Source of the DNA: Symbiotaphrina buchneri
Lineage: Eukaryota > Ascomycota > Symbiotaphrinales > Symbiotaphrinaceae
DNA length: 64,000 nucleotides
NCBI GenBank assembly: GCA_001599915.1
Contig: BCIG01000016.1
Coordinates: forward strand, 186,001 to 250,000
Direction: 5' to 3'
In this document: in pieces, positions 48,431-60,619 of the stretch
Layout: each line of letters begins with the position of its first letter
Position numbering within the stretch: the stretch's first letter is position 1
Position numbers and translations under genes: made by a program
Notes under the pieces: generated by a model
Seen by the model: only the letters and a program-made list of their open reading frames with translations
Database searches by the model: none
Told to the model about the DNA's origin: nothing

Positions 48431-50124
48431 ATGACGACACTCAACACTTGTATTTCGGCGACCTCAGAGGCTCCGGCGGTGATCATACCAAGGCGACCGC
48501 ATGCACTGACGGTCTCTCACGGGCAGTTGGCGGCTCATGTTCGGTCTTTTCAGGAGAAACTTGCGGCTCTGGGCGTTACCGCCCATTCCGCCGTCTCAAT
48601 TGCCGTGCCCAATTCCTTGGAGTTCATAGTTGCTTTCTTGGCAGCCTCATGGCAACGAGGCATAGCCGCGCCTCTGAACCCAGCGTATAAGCAGGACGAA
48701 TTTGAGTTTTACATTGACGACCTGAACTCAGCAGTGGCGTTGGTACCCAAAGGTGCAGTGCAGCGGAATGAACCTGCAGTACGTGCCGCGAGAAAGTACA
48801 AGGCTGCGATCGCGGAGACCTACTGGGATGGCCATCAGGTCGTCCTTGATATAAAAGACCCTGGAAATCTGCAGGGCAAGGGCAACCAGAAGCTAGAGAC
48901 CCCGCACCCGGACGATGTAGCGCTAGTATTACACACAAGTGGGACGACGGGGCGGCCGAAGGCTGTAGGATCTCCACATCCCATGATCAGTCGTCATTGC
49001 TAACCCATTAGGTGCCATTGACTCACAGAAACCTGACAAGGACCATGAGTGAGTCTCGCTGTCGGCTTTCAGGCATGTCATCACTAATGTTTGTGGGGAA
49101 GAGAATATTCAAGAGACTTACCGACTCACTCCTGCCGACCGCACGATGTTGGTAATGCCCCTGTTTCACGTCCACGGGCTCCTTGCAGCGTTTCTCAGCC
49201 CGCTGATGTCCGGTGGCTCGGCCATTGTCCCTGTGCGATTCTCTGCCTCGGAGTTCTGGCATGATTTCATCACTTACAAAGCGAATTGGTATACTGCCGT
49301 TCCTACCATACATCAGATACTCCTAAAGAACCCCCCGCCCAATCCGAGACCAGAGATCCGTTTCATACGGTCATGTTCCTCTCCGCTTTCACCCAAGATA
49401 TTCCACGAATTGGAAGCCACCTTCCACGCCCCCGTCCTTGAAGCGTATGCTATGACCGAAGCAGCCCATCAGATGACATCCAATCCTCTGCCTCCTGCGA
49501 AAAGAAAACCTGGCAGCGTCGGCATAGGTCAAGGTGTCGAAGTCAGAATCTTGGACGGCCATGGGAAGGAAGTCCCGCAAGGCCAGGAAGGGGAGATCTG
49601 CATACGTGGAGAGAATGTCACCAAAGGGTACTTGAATAATCCAGAAGCCAACAAGTCGTCATTTACCCGTGAGGGGTTTTTCAGAACTGGAGACCAGGGG
49701 AAGAAGGATGAAGATGGATATGTCATCATTACCGGCAGGATAAAGGAATTAATCAATAAGGGCGGTGAGAAGATTAGTCCGATTGAGATTGACAATCTCC
49801 TTGCCCAGCATCCCTCCGTCTCTGAGGCTGTTAGCTTCGCCATCGCGGACGACATGTACGGACAAGATGTCGGCGTTGCCATTGTTCTCACGGAGGGCAA
49901 GCAATTGACACCAGATGATTTAAAGAGCTGGGTTGCAGAGCGTGTTGCGAAGTTTAAGGTGCCCAAGAAGGTCCGGGCTATCCCTCGCTTTGGTGGACTG
50001 GGTATTGATCTCTCTACAGGTTTATTTCACCGACACGATGCCCAAGACAGCCACTGGCAAGATTCAAAGGAGGATGGTGGGGGACGCCATGCTAAAGCAG
50101 GACCACCCGAAGGCGAAGCTTTGA
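48431..50124 (+). CDS. pcs60: Oxalyl-CoA ligase-like AMP-binding enzyme, peroxisomal (Pcs60)
   Basis: Acyl-adenylate-forming ligase; yeast Pcs60 activates oxalate to oxalyl-CoA. Exons 48431-48964, 49012-49048, 49102-49970 and 50020-50124; introns 47, 53 and 49 bp; 514 residues. AMP-binding signature LVLHTSGTTGRPKAV is split by intron 1; the 37-base exon 2 gives PLTHRNLTRTM. Then MPLFHVHGLLAAFLSPL, EAYAMTEAAHQM, FFRTGDQGKKDEDGYVIITGRIKELINKGGEKISPIEI and the catalytic Lys region PKTATGKIQRRMV. The C-terminus is AKL, a type 1 peroxisomal targeting signal, which only appears if the last intron is spliced. It is the last clearly healthy host gene before the AT-rich block. Confidence 0.94.
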
Positions 50125-50489
50125 AGCGTCCACGCCATACACGTTCCAATGGCTATCTCGCCGTGTTCAGCAGTGGACGTATTCTCAGTTCCTCTTGGTC
50201 GCTGCTAGATCTATGGTTCTTCCGAAGGTCTCGGCACGTGAGCAGAGCGCTCTGGACACGTCATAGTGCTCTCGACATTCTCATTGCATGTTTTGACGGC
50301 AGTCAATGGCTGTTTCGGCAGCTCTTGTTTTGCCATATACTTGTGCGCTCTGCAGCCGAGATTTCCTCAGCATATGCCTGGTAGGATATCTCTGTATGCA
50401 CAATGTCCCTACAGGGGCTGCCGAATGGCACTTAAGAACTATATAGCCATCAGTAACCGCGATCGATAGGCATCTCAGGAAGCTTGGTC

Positions 50490-51074
50490 TTATCCTTGAC
50501 ATACGGGATAAATTTGCACCTACGGGCATACAAAGCTGGTCAGCAGGGTGTAGCAGTGCACAACTAGTATTGCTTGCAATGAGTGATTATTGGGCGCACC
50601 TTGTCCCAATCCCAGACCCCGGCTTTGAAGTATACGTCTTCCTGCAGTGCCTGAACAACCTCCTCTTTCGAGGCGGCAACGGCGAGGAGGATACTGCCCT
50701 TGATCCTGGGTGTCTCGTTCTGGCGCGGATGCTCATCAAGGAAGGCGCCTGCAGACTCCAAAGCAGTCAGCCGAAAGCCGTGCAATCCGGCAGACACCAT
50801 TCACTACATGCCTCCCATAACGAACAATCCTGCGTTGACCTTGGGTCGGATCTGCGCCAGATGCTGACTGTGGTTGTCAACTAATACAGGTATTTCCTAC
50901 CGACGCGTGGCCACTCACGGCCTGACCTCCATTCGCTTCTCCAATACACCGGGCTTGTCTGGTAAGATCACCATCCATTCTTGGCTATGTTGTCCGCATC
51001 TGAGTGTTCGTGGAGAATGAGAATCTGGCTCCAGTAGGCATCGTCCTCTGTGCCCATGTCCACCGTGTCGCCAT
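50490..51074 (-). pseudogene. YciI-domain protein gene, probably damaged
   Basis: YciI-like small protein (ferredoxin-like fold, role unclear). Readable blocks on the minus strand: EWMVILPDKPGVLEKRMEVRP (50919 upward), QHLAQIRPKVNAGLFVMGG (50812-50867), AFLDEHPRQNETPRIKGSILLAVAASKEEVVQALQEDVYFKAGVWDWDK (50600-50748) and VQIYP (from 50519). Three introns are inferred; the second would be a GC-AG intron (GCATGT...TGCAG). Two faults: a mitochondrial-looking start (MATRWTWAQRTMPTGARFSFSTNTQ, from 51074) is out of frame with EWMVIL unless an extra intron is used, and after VQIYP one extra base breaks the expected YVKDKTKLPEMPIDRGY, which is present in another frame down to about 50450. It lies next to the AT-rich block, so decay is plausible; base-call errors are the alternative. 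Confidence 0.65.
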
Positions 51075-51244
51075 GGCTGTGGGCTTCTTCAGATCATTCA
51101 CGGAATTGAATAATTTGTATTGCCATTCAAGTATCCCTTGGACCCTGGCCTGATTGCATATGTTGCTGATTAGCGTTGTTCGGCGCCTTGGCAATGGCAC
51201 TGACCATCAGGAGTTACTCTCAAGCAGGCTTGCCGTTGGTATGC

Positions 51245-51264
51245 GTTTTACCAATTGGTAAAAC
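51245..51264. repeat. Perfect 20-bp palindrome
   Basis: GTTTTACCAATTGGTAAAAC is its own reverse complement. It is followed by related half-sites (CCGTACCAATGGGTATGG, GTTTACCAACC) up to about 51293. It may be a protein-binding site or a relic of a transposon end; it lies just outside the AT-rich block. Confidence 0.7.
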
Positions 51265-51479
51265 CCGTACCAATGGGTATGGTTTACCAACCCAGTGCTA
51301 ACTACTCGCGTCCAGCAAGAAAAGGATGATGACGCCGCATAAAGTGTGGCCGTGTAACAGGGGTTTGGGCCAATCATTGCCTTGGATTTGGCCGTTACGT
51401 TAAACTCTTGGTGAGGTAATTGCCTAGCCCTCAGGAACACTATTCAACTATTCATGCCTCATCCGAGTACGGTACAGGT

Positions 51480-52190
51480 TGGTGTTAACATTGAACACCA
51501 GAAATATCTAGCGTCCTATAGACCACCAAAGCTGTAATTTGCTTTACAACAGTTGTAATTTCATAGGAAAACCTGAAAAGAATATGTTAGAAGAGCTATC
51601 TGAGCTATAGCCTTATAAAGGGATTTCAAATACCAGGAGTTTTTTAAATATTAAAAACTTCTTTTTATTAAATACTTTTATCAAGCTGTTAACTACCTAT
51701 TAATCTATTAACATATATAATAGTTTAGTATCCTTTTTAACTATCTGCTTATAAATAAAATAATATTAAATATCAATATATTTAATATAACTATAAAATT
51801 AACTTTTTTATAGATATAATGGCTTTTTAGTTATTATTGTAAATCATTATTATACCTAAATTTAACCTAAACTTATTATTAATATCTACTTGTTAACATA
51901 ATTTATTAACCTAATATTAAGGATAGATTGGTATAAAGATTTAATACTAGATTACTAGTTGGTTTAATATAATAGTATTTTTCTTTAAATTGGTAAAAGA
52001 CCAGATAAAACTGAATTGTAACTAGGAAAAACATTTTTCTAATAATATTTGATAAGATCTAATAAGATAAACATCTAGTAAACATCTTTAAACAACCTTT
52101 TGATTTTATCTTATTAAATCCCTTAACTTTTTAAATATATTAAAACAGTATTTTGTAACAAATTATGTTAAAATAGTAAGCGATAACAAG
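51480..52190. other. Start of AT-rich block, no gene
   Basis: Composition changes from balanced to strongly A+T-rich at about 51.5 kb, full of TA dinucleotides and poor in CG. No coding signal or recognisable repeat end was found here. The look fits old repeat-induced point mutation. Confidence 0.6.
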
Positions 52191-53160
52191 CGCTATGTTG
52201 CATGCGGAGGAAGGGCGCAAGCCTAGGGGATCAGATCAGGCCTAACGCCTAGGGTTTAGCCCTAGACAAAGCAAGGAGTCGGCACTTCAAACGCGCACAC
52301 TGTATACTAGAACACCAGCAGCAGTTTAGAATAGCACCTTGAGTCAGTGCAAACCTCCTGCCCACCTGTTCATTACACACTACTATCCTGGAAAGCTCTA
52401 GAAACCACAGTAGGGCATGAATGTAGAGCGTGGCAAAAAGCCAAAAGTCCATGGAAACCCATGGAAGCCCATAGAAGTTTCTAGAAGCCTATAGAAATTC
52501 CTGGAAGTTTTTAGAACATTGAATATGCTTTGTAATCAGCAGATGACCAAGTATTTGTAAGCATTACCAAGCATTGGTAATCAACAAGATTATCAAGCAT
52601 GCTAGAACATTCTAGCTGTAAAAATTATCTCTTATTCACGTCTATAAAAGAGGCATAAAACCCCCAGGTAGATAGTAAGCAATTTAATCAGCATTCACAC
52701 CTGCTTCTACATTTACACCGCTCTAAGCTGTATTCCTTCTGCTATCATACCTTTTACACCCCTATTTCTGCTACAGTGTGTATTAAGGTGCAACTTGCAG
52801 CATTATGTGTTTTCCTACATGGCTTAGTAAATCTGGAACATATAGCTTGTTTTGTTACTAACTAGCTTGTTTTACTACTGCTAGCTTGTTCCACCATCTA
52901 GCTAGCAGGATTTACCTGTTAACTAGTAGGTTTCATTTCTGGCTAGCAGTCGTACCAGCCAGAAGTAAATCACACAAGCGTCTCACTGTGTTTCAGCCAG
53001 CCACCTTATCCTGTATTCACGTTTTACCGTGTTCTGAAACGTTCCAGGATAGCAATGTTTATTGGCACTTAGTATTTTAACACATCTTCTTAAGTGGTAA
53101 TAAGTGCTTTTAGGGTTTTATTCAATTTTAGGTGTTTTAACCTTTTATTCAATATATTTC
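52190..53160. mobile_element. LTR-like segment adjoining the copia relic
   Basis: A less AT-rich island. It contains a run of imperfect 11-base units around 52440-52515 (ATGGAAGCCC, CTAGAAGCCT, ATAGAAATTC), an inverted repeat ATTACCAAGCATTGGTAAT near 52562, and a TATAAAAG sequence near 52648. It adjoins the RNase H end of the copia relic, so it is probably its 3' long terminal repeat, with a likely inner boundary near 53083. I did not find a matching second LTR. Confidence 0.5.
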
Positions 53161-55790
53161 CAATTTAGGTATTGATTTTTGTTTTTGCACTGATTTTGTT
53201 TTTAGGATTATATTTTAATCCTAGTCCTTGAACAAATATTTTGAATTGTTTGTTATTCACTGTTTTTATCAGTGAATCTACAAGGTTATCCTTGTTTTTA
53301 ACCCAGTTTAGGAGTATTTTCTTAGTTTGTACATTTTCATGTACAAAGTAATAGGAAATATCAATGTATTTTGCCCTAACATAGTATCTCTCATCCTTTG
53401 AATAAGCAATTGCAGATTCATTATCTGTGTTTATAAAGGTAAGCTGATTTTGCACTAAACCCAATTCGGCTAAAAGTCTTTTATACCATATATCTTCTTT
53501 GGTTGCTTCTTTTAAAGCTATATATTTAGCTTTACAACTAGAGACTATAACGGATTTTTGCAATTTACTCCATCAAGATATAGGTGATTTTTCCCCCATT
53601 AGGAAAATAAATCCTGAGATAGACCGGTAAGAGTCATATTCATCCTCCTAATCAGAGTCACTATAACCAATCAATTTAGGGTAGGAATCCGATTGATAGA
53701 CTAAGTCTAATTCGGTAGTTTCATTCAAATATTACCAAATGTGGTTTAGTACTTATCACTATGATTCATTTGGGTTTGAATTATAGTGTGCACAGGTATT
53801 CACATTGAATACGATATCTGGTCTGGTTTTAGTAGCTAAGTAAATTAGAAAACCAACTTCTTGCTGGTATTTTGATTTTTGTTCTTTATTAGCATAGTAA
53901 TCTTTATCTATTACTTCCAGCTGAATTCCTACTATTCCAGGTGTTTTTACCAGGACTAAACAGGTTTTACCATATTTTGCTAGTAGGGGTTTTAAGTGAC
54001 CTTTTTGGGTTAGGCTGATTTGTTTTTGTTTTCAATCCCATATGACCTCTATACCTAAATAGTATTTTACCGGGCCTAGATCGATAATTTCCAATTGTTT
54101 GGAAATATTTGTTTTTAGTTTTTAAATTTCCGATTTAGACTCACTGAAAATTAGGAAATCATCTATATGACATGTGATTATCAGCTTTGTTTCAGGACTC
54201 CTGAAAACGGCAGGATCGGAAAATAAGGTTTTAAATACTAATTTATTTAGTAATTCTTTTAAGTGAATATACCATTGCTATGCTGATTGTTTTAAGCCAT
54301 ATAAAGCTTTATTTAGTTTGCATACCAATTTAGGGTTTTGACTTTCTTCAAACCCTATTCGCTGCTGGACCCACATTTCTTGGTTGATTGCCGCATTGGG
54401 AAAAGCAGATTTATATCCTATTGTTCTATTTCCCAATCTAGGTAGATAACTAGCATAAACAATAACCGCCAAGATTCCGGCCTAGCTGTTATGCTAAAGG
54501 TATCTGTGTAATCTTGGCCTGGTATTTGTATGTAACCTTTTACTACCCAACGGGCTTTATATTTAATTATATCCCTGTTTTGGTCTAGTTTAGTTTTAAA
54601 TACCCATTAACCTTTTAGTGGTTTTGTTAGAGATTCACTTAAACTCCAGGTATTTTGACTTTTCAAGTCAGAAAATTCTTTTTCCATAACTTTTATCCAA
54701 TTTTCCTGATTAGGACTAGCTATAGCTTCCTCATAGTTTTGAGGATCACCGATATTTGAATCAGCCATATAAACTAGGTTTGCTAGCTTATCTTCTGATT
54801 TGTTGGTGTAATTGGCATTTTGTATCCTAGGAGCGTTTTGCATCCTGGGAGTACTTTGCATCCTGGGAGCATTTTCCAGTCTAGGCCTTTTTCTAGGCTG
54901 TACCGGTTCAATTTCCTGCAATTCATCGACTGATTCACTGTCAGCTAGGTCATGTGCTTGGTCACATTTGACAGTGGGTAATTGATTTTCCGGTGTGGTT
55001 TGTATTTGTTTTGGGTTTGAAATTTGAATTTTGATCTTATTTCCCAATTGCAATTTTTGTTCGGTTTTCTGAGGTAAAAATTGACCTTCAAGAATTTGGA
55101 TATCACACACCTAAAATATACAGTATGAATCCAGGTCAAATAATTTATATTGGTTTGACCCAAAACCGATCAAAATTGCCAATTTTCCCCTATCTTCAAG
55201 CTTTTTAGGATTTTACACCTGAAAATAGGTAATTGAGTCAAATATCCTTATGTGGAAGTATTCAGGTTTTGGCCAAATCGCATCTTATATGGAGTTATTC
55301 CTTTTAAGGAAGTATAAGGAATGTGGTTATAGAGGTAAATTGTAGCATTTAATGCTTCCTCCCATAAGTGTTTTGGTAAGTTGACTTGATTGAGCATTGT
55401 TCTAACCTTATTAAGTAAGGTTTGATTTAGACGTTCAATTAACCTATTTTGCTCAGGTGAATAGGGAACGGAAAATTCCTGAATTACTCCCCTTTTTGTT
55501 AGGTGGGTTTGTATCTTTTTAGATATAAATTCTCTACTGTTATCCGATTTCAGAATTTTTAATCAGTGTTTTTTACTACTAACGTTACTAATAGCGTTTT
55601 CCGCTTTAGTTTCAAAGCATACTAGTGTATTGAAAGCTTGACTTTTGTATGTTAATAATTTAGCTTCTAACCAACTAGTTTTATTATCTAAGAAGGTTAT
55701 AAAATACTGTTTACTAATAAATGTTTTTAGGTTGATTAGGCTATATATATCCGTGTTTATCTTATCTAGGTAAGCTTTGGTTTTCATAGT
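53160..55790 (-). mobile_element. Ty1/copia retroelement relic
   Basis: Fossil of a copia-type polyprotein, read on the minus strand. In element order: an integrase part (about 55260-55790), a linker with a Pro/Arg/Asn-rich stretch (about 54600-55110), a reverse-transcriptase part (about 54280-54480 and around it) and an RNase H part (about 53165-53560). No gag part was recognised. It is broken many times (well over five breaks) and cannot be active. It is less AT-biased than the sequence above 56 kb, so it may be the younger insertion. Confidence 0.8.
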
Positions 55791-58700
55791 TTGGATTTGA
55801 TTTATTTTTTAAGTCAAATTTGATTTAATGCAATGTTTGTTGTTGAGCACAGCAGGATACTGAGTTCAATTGCTAAACTATCACTAAAGCTCTAAAAGTA
55901 CAAGGATCCTTACAGCTCTATAACTGCTTGGTAGTGCATCACCTAAGCAAGGTCATGTGACTACTAAGAACCAGGTATGTACCTACAACACCAGGTGCAT
56001 ATAATATTATACCTTCCTCTGTGCCAATATCCCAGTTAGCTTCAATTGTATCATTTGTAGGTTGTGTGACAGGGTCTGCAAAGAGTATCAGGGTTATCAG
56101 GGTTTTAGTCTTGATCTGTAAGATTATCTGGAACATTATTATGGTATCAACTTAAACAGAACTTAAGTAAAGAAAGAAGGATCTGTGGTAGCTTGTTATC
56201 AAGGTCTTAAAGTTTTCTGATAGTAAGGACTGGTACAGTAGGGTACTTACAATAGAATTGTTTGCGTAGAAGGGTAGCTCTAGTTAGGTTATAAGCCGGT
56301 TCCTAAGTAGGCTTAAAAGAGTCTATTTAAAGTATATAATACCAAAACCCTTGATTATCACAGTTAGCCTTAAGGAATTGTTATACTTTAAAGGTATCTT
56401 TTTCTTCTATAGATATTAAACTTATAATTGTTAATTAAACAGAAAATAATGGCTAATCAGTTAACAAAAGATAATAGGTTTCTAGGAAAAAGACATAAAA
56501 GACATTATAGATATTAAGATCTTCGGACAGGTTAAGATAATAGGTTACCAGGTTGATAACTTTAGAAATCTTAAAAGGCCTTAGCTTTTTAGGTCTTAAT
56601 TTGTAAAATGTTTAAGTTTAAATGTTAATAGTCCTTAACAGGACCTTATTACCTTGTTGAAAAGCTTTATCTAGCTGTTTTTAATTTGCATACTTGATAG
56701 TGTTTTTCTAAGAGATCTAAAGTTATTCTTATAGGGTTTCAAATAACCTTAACTGATGTTTAGCATGATAGCAATTATTATTATCTGTAATCTACCTTTT
56801 TAAGGTTTCCAAGGTGTATATAATGTTTAAATAATACCTTTGATTAGCCAGGAATAAGGTTATACAAGTAACTAAGTAATAAAAGTTGTTATATACAAAT
56901 TTAACAACATTAAGTTACTTATCCTAGTTGTTTTATTCCTAGTCTATATAGTGCTAAAGATACTTTTCTAGTAGTTGGTTAACTTATTTAGTTTAGCTAT
57001 CTGATTTAGAATAGTAAACAAAGGTAAGATTAACTTTGATACCAAAGGATTTGCACATTGTTTTTTAAAACTTATTTACCTACTTTTTATCTTAATCAAT
57101 AATAATAGTTTTAAACAGGCTATGATAATAAAACCCTATTTACCATACTAAAGTAGTTATTTCCTAGTCTAATATACTCTTGTAACAGGGTATAAAATAA
57201 GTTTATTTAGTAAGGTAATTAATCATGATAAAGATACTATTATAACCAACTAGAATCTATAATAGTTTTATAACTAGGTTTATTATTATCTAAGACCAGT
57301 AACCTTTTAAGGGTAATAACAGTTTAAGAAGCTTATAAAATCAATATTAGTTTAACTTATTATATTAACATATCTAACAGTATTATATATACTTTTATAC
57401 CTTTTTTTATAAATAAGACCAGTAATAGTTTTATTAAATTAAGTCTAACATCTAATCTTGACTAAAGTAACTAGTTAAAGGTATATTATAATAATCCTAT
57501 AGAATGTTCTTTTATAGTTGTTTTAGAATGTATAGCTTTTTGTTTTTCTAAAGTATTGTTAGGATATAAGCTTAGATCATATAAAGAGATAATTAATAAC
57601 AGCTTGTACACAGGTAAAACACATGTGTTAATGATAACAATTACCAATAAATGTTAAAATTAATTATTAACCCTTTAAGGTCAGGATTAGAACATGGTTA
57701 AATAGCTGAATAAAAGCTGTTAAAACATTTAAAACATAACCTATTATACCAGCCTTATAATTGTTTTCTTCTTTAAAAGGTTTATTCTTAAATCCTTATA
57801 CAGTATGTTATCTTTAAAGATATACCATATAATGTTATTCTTGTACATAGAACATATAGTTATAAGGCCTATATTGCAACTTAAAACCTAGTTAGATAGT
57901 TTTGCCAGATAGTAAAACAAAGCTAAATTAAATTTAGGCAAATACCCTTTTAATATCATATTAAAGGTATAGGTAACCATAATATATGGTTTTCACACTT
58001 TATATGCTTATAACACATTGTATTCATATAGAAAAGTCTTATATTATAAGATTATATGATTAGATACTTGTATAAGACATTATCATTATTAAACAATAAG
58101 GTATAATTGGCTAGAATATATCTGTTATAGATATACAACTTTATGGTAACAGATTATATATATTACTTAGGTATAATATTTAAACAACCTATTTCCCATT
58201 GGATTTATAGCTTTTTTATAGTTAAACATTATTTCTTTTTTACCTTTTATAACAGCTTTTTATCTGTTTCCCTTTTATATATTCCTTATAATATATAAGT
58301 TTTTTTCTTATTATTTATTAGCATTTCTTGATTACTTTAATTATATCTACTTCTATACTTAATGTAACTATATTTATTGTATTCCTTATTAACATTGATT
58401 AGGATCCCTTTAGGCGTAACCTATATAAACTTCTTAAGCTAATATTTTATATTAAGAAACATACAGTTTAAAAACATTATAAATAATGTTAACATTGTAT
58501 CTAACAATTTATTTAAAAGCCTTTAAAGAATTTTAAAGATTATTATACAAAGAACTTAATATATCAATATACCTATTATATTAAAAACAATCATAATTGT
58601 CTTTTTGTAAGCATTTTTCCTGTTTTTCCCCTGTAATAATCCTGGTTAACCTGGTAAATCCTAGTTTCTTTATATAATGTTATCTTTAACCTATATGCTT

Positions 58701-60160
58701 TTTCTTATTATTATTATATGAACATTAGCAAGATAAATAAAGAATATATATATATATATAATATAGTTAATATACTGTTTTAAAGGATAAACCATATTAA
58801 TGCCATAATACTGATTAAAAAAACAGTTTTATTCTTCTTTTAACATATACCTTAGAAATCTGGTTCTTATAGCTTTTTTTCTACTGTTTTAAATTCTATA
58901 GATATCCTTCTGGCTATAATCTTCTAGATCTTATACTAGGAAGTTGATATCTATTACCTTATAATATGCCTGTTTCCCTTTTGTTCTATATAATATTAAC
59001 ATGTTTTCAGAATGATATAGATATAAACCCCTAAGATAAAGTTGTACAGAAGGATAAGATTGACAATGAATTATCTTTTATAATCTTATTTAACTTGATA
59101 AAGTTATTAAAGCTGTTAAATACATCTTTTAATCTTAAAAAGACTGTTTTAGCCTGGTATAATACTTAGGATAGTATTATATAAAGGTTGTTCTATAGTT
59201 GTATATTACCTGTTCTATGGTTTAATCTAGACGTCTTTAGGTTTATGTTTATTTATATTTAGATTCTTTGTTTTTTAAACTGTTTTTAAGGTTTTTTAAT
59301 TGTAATCTTTTTCCCTGTATAATCTTATCCTTGGTCCTATAGCTTTATACCTGTATAATACTTGTAGAATTCTTTGATCTTTTCTTTAATATGCTTTAAG
59401 AACTCTTTTGATTTTTAAAAGTTATAAATTGTAGTTTATCCTACCTATTTAACAAGAAACCTATATTTACCATGTTTAACTTCTTTATCCAGTATTTTCT
59501 TTACTTTTTATTCTTTTTCTCTATCTAATAATATTGGTTTTAGAAGTTTTTTCCTTTATCAAGCTCTATATACTTTAAATAAGGATATATAAAAGGTAAT
59601 ATATAGCTGTTAATATGATTTTAACAGCTTTAACTTATATGTATTAAAACTTACAACCTTTTCAATCTTAAAAGGTCTTATAAAACGTTTAACCAGCTAT
59701 TTATTTAATCTTTACAGGCTTATATACTATATAGATAAACATATTAAATCTTTAAGGATATAAGACCTTTGTTTATGTTTTTTGTTATAGAATTTCTTTA
59801 TAGCATTACAAATCTTCTTTTATATCTTCTGGAGCTGGCTTGCTTTAATTTTTTCAGTTATTTTCCTTGTATTTAAAGCTTTTCCTCTTTTTTAAACCCT
59901 GTTTTCAAGGTTTAGATTTAAACATAGTATAGGTATAAAACAATAACAGAACTTAAAGAATGTTTTCCCTATGATAGCATATATACTATTATTATATGTA
60001 AACTTAGTATAAAAAAAAGTAATTTTACCTAATCATCCTATCTATAGTTTATATAACATCTTAAGTAAGTTTTTAACATCTGATTTTGCTATTTAATCTA
60101 TCTATCTATCTGTAGATGATAAGCTGTACTAAGTTTATATCTTGTACCTATATAGCTATA
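55790..60160 (-). mobile_element. AT-rich block with a Ty3/gypsy retroelement relic
   Basis: Very AT-rich sequence with no usable open frame. A weak but recognisable trace of a gypsy integrase core lies on the minus strand at about 56960-57280. The sequence above it up to about 60.1 kb probably holds the more upstream pol parts, which I could not identify with confidence. Broken very many times; old, heavily mutated in the manner of RIP. Confidence 0.55.
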
Positions 60161-60165
60161 GAAGA

Positions 60166-60619
60166 TAATATAATAAGAAAAAAGATACAGAAGATATAGA
60201 AGATACAGAAGGTACAAAAGGTACAGAAGGTACAGAAGGTGTAAAAGGTGCAGAAGGTACAGAAAATGATTTATGCTTTTGTACCGGTGTTATATAATAT
60301 GGTTCAAGCTCCAATAGAGCAGAATAGAACAATGTTTCTTTAATGTTCTGTGTTTTAAGGGATAAAAGCTCTTTTTTGATAGTAAGATAAAGAAAGAGTA
60401 TATTGGATAATGAATTCAAGACCTGTTTTACTGGTGTTTCTTTCTTGTTTTAGATAGATGATTTCTCTATATGATTTTCTATGTGATTTCCCTATGTAAT
60501 AGCTTATGCAAAGGTTTTATTTCCTTTGTTTTATCATAATGTTTTCCCTATAGCATGTCTTCCTACCTATTCTCCTACCTGATTCAGTGGCTATTTACCT
60601 ACCCTTAACTATCCTAGCA
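60166..60619 (+). repeat. Left LTR of the gag-only relic
   Basis: Direct repeat partner of 62663-63099. Shares the minisatellite-like start, the segment GGGATAAAAGCTCTTTTTTG and the end TACCCTTAACTATCCTAGCA. Confidence 0.7.

Noticed and set aside
55939-56136. Small open frame of 65 codons above the copia relic
   Set aside because: No recognisable domain and composition like the surrounding decayed sequence.
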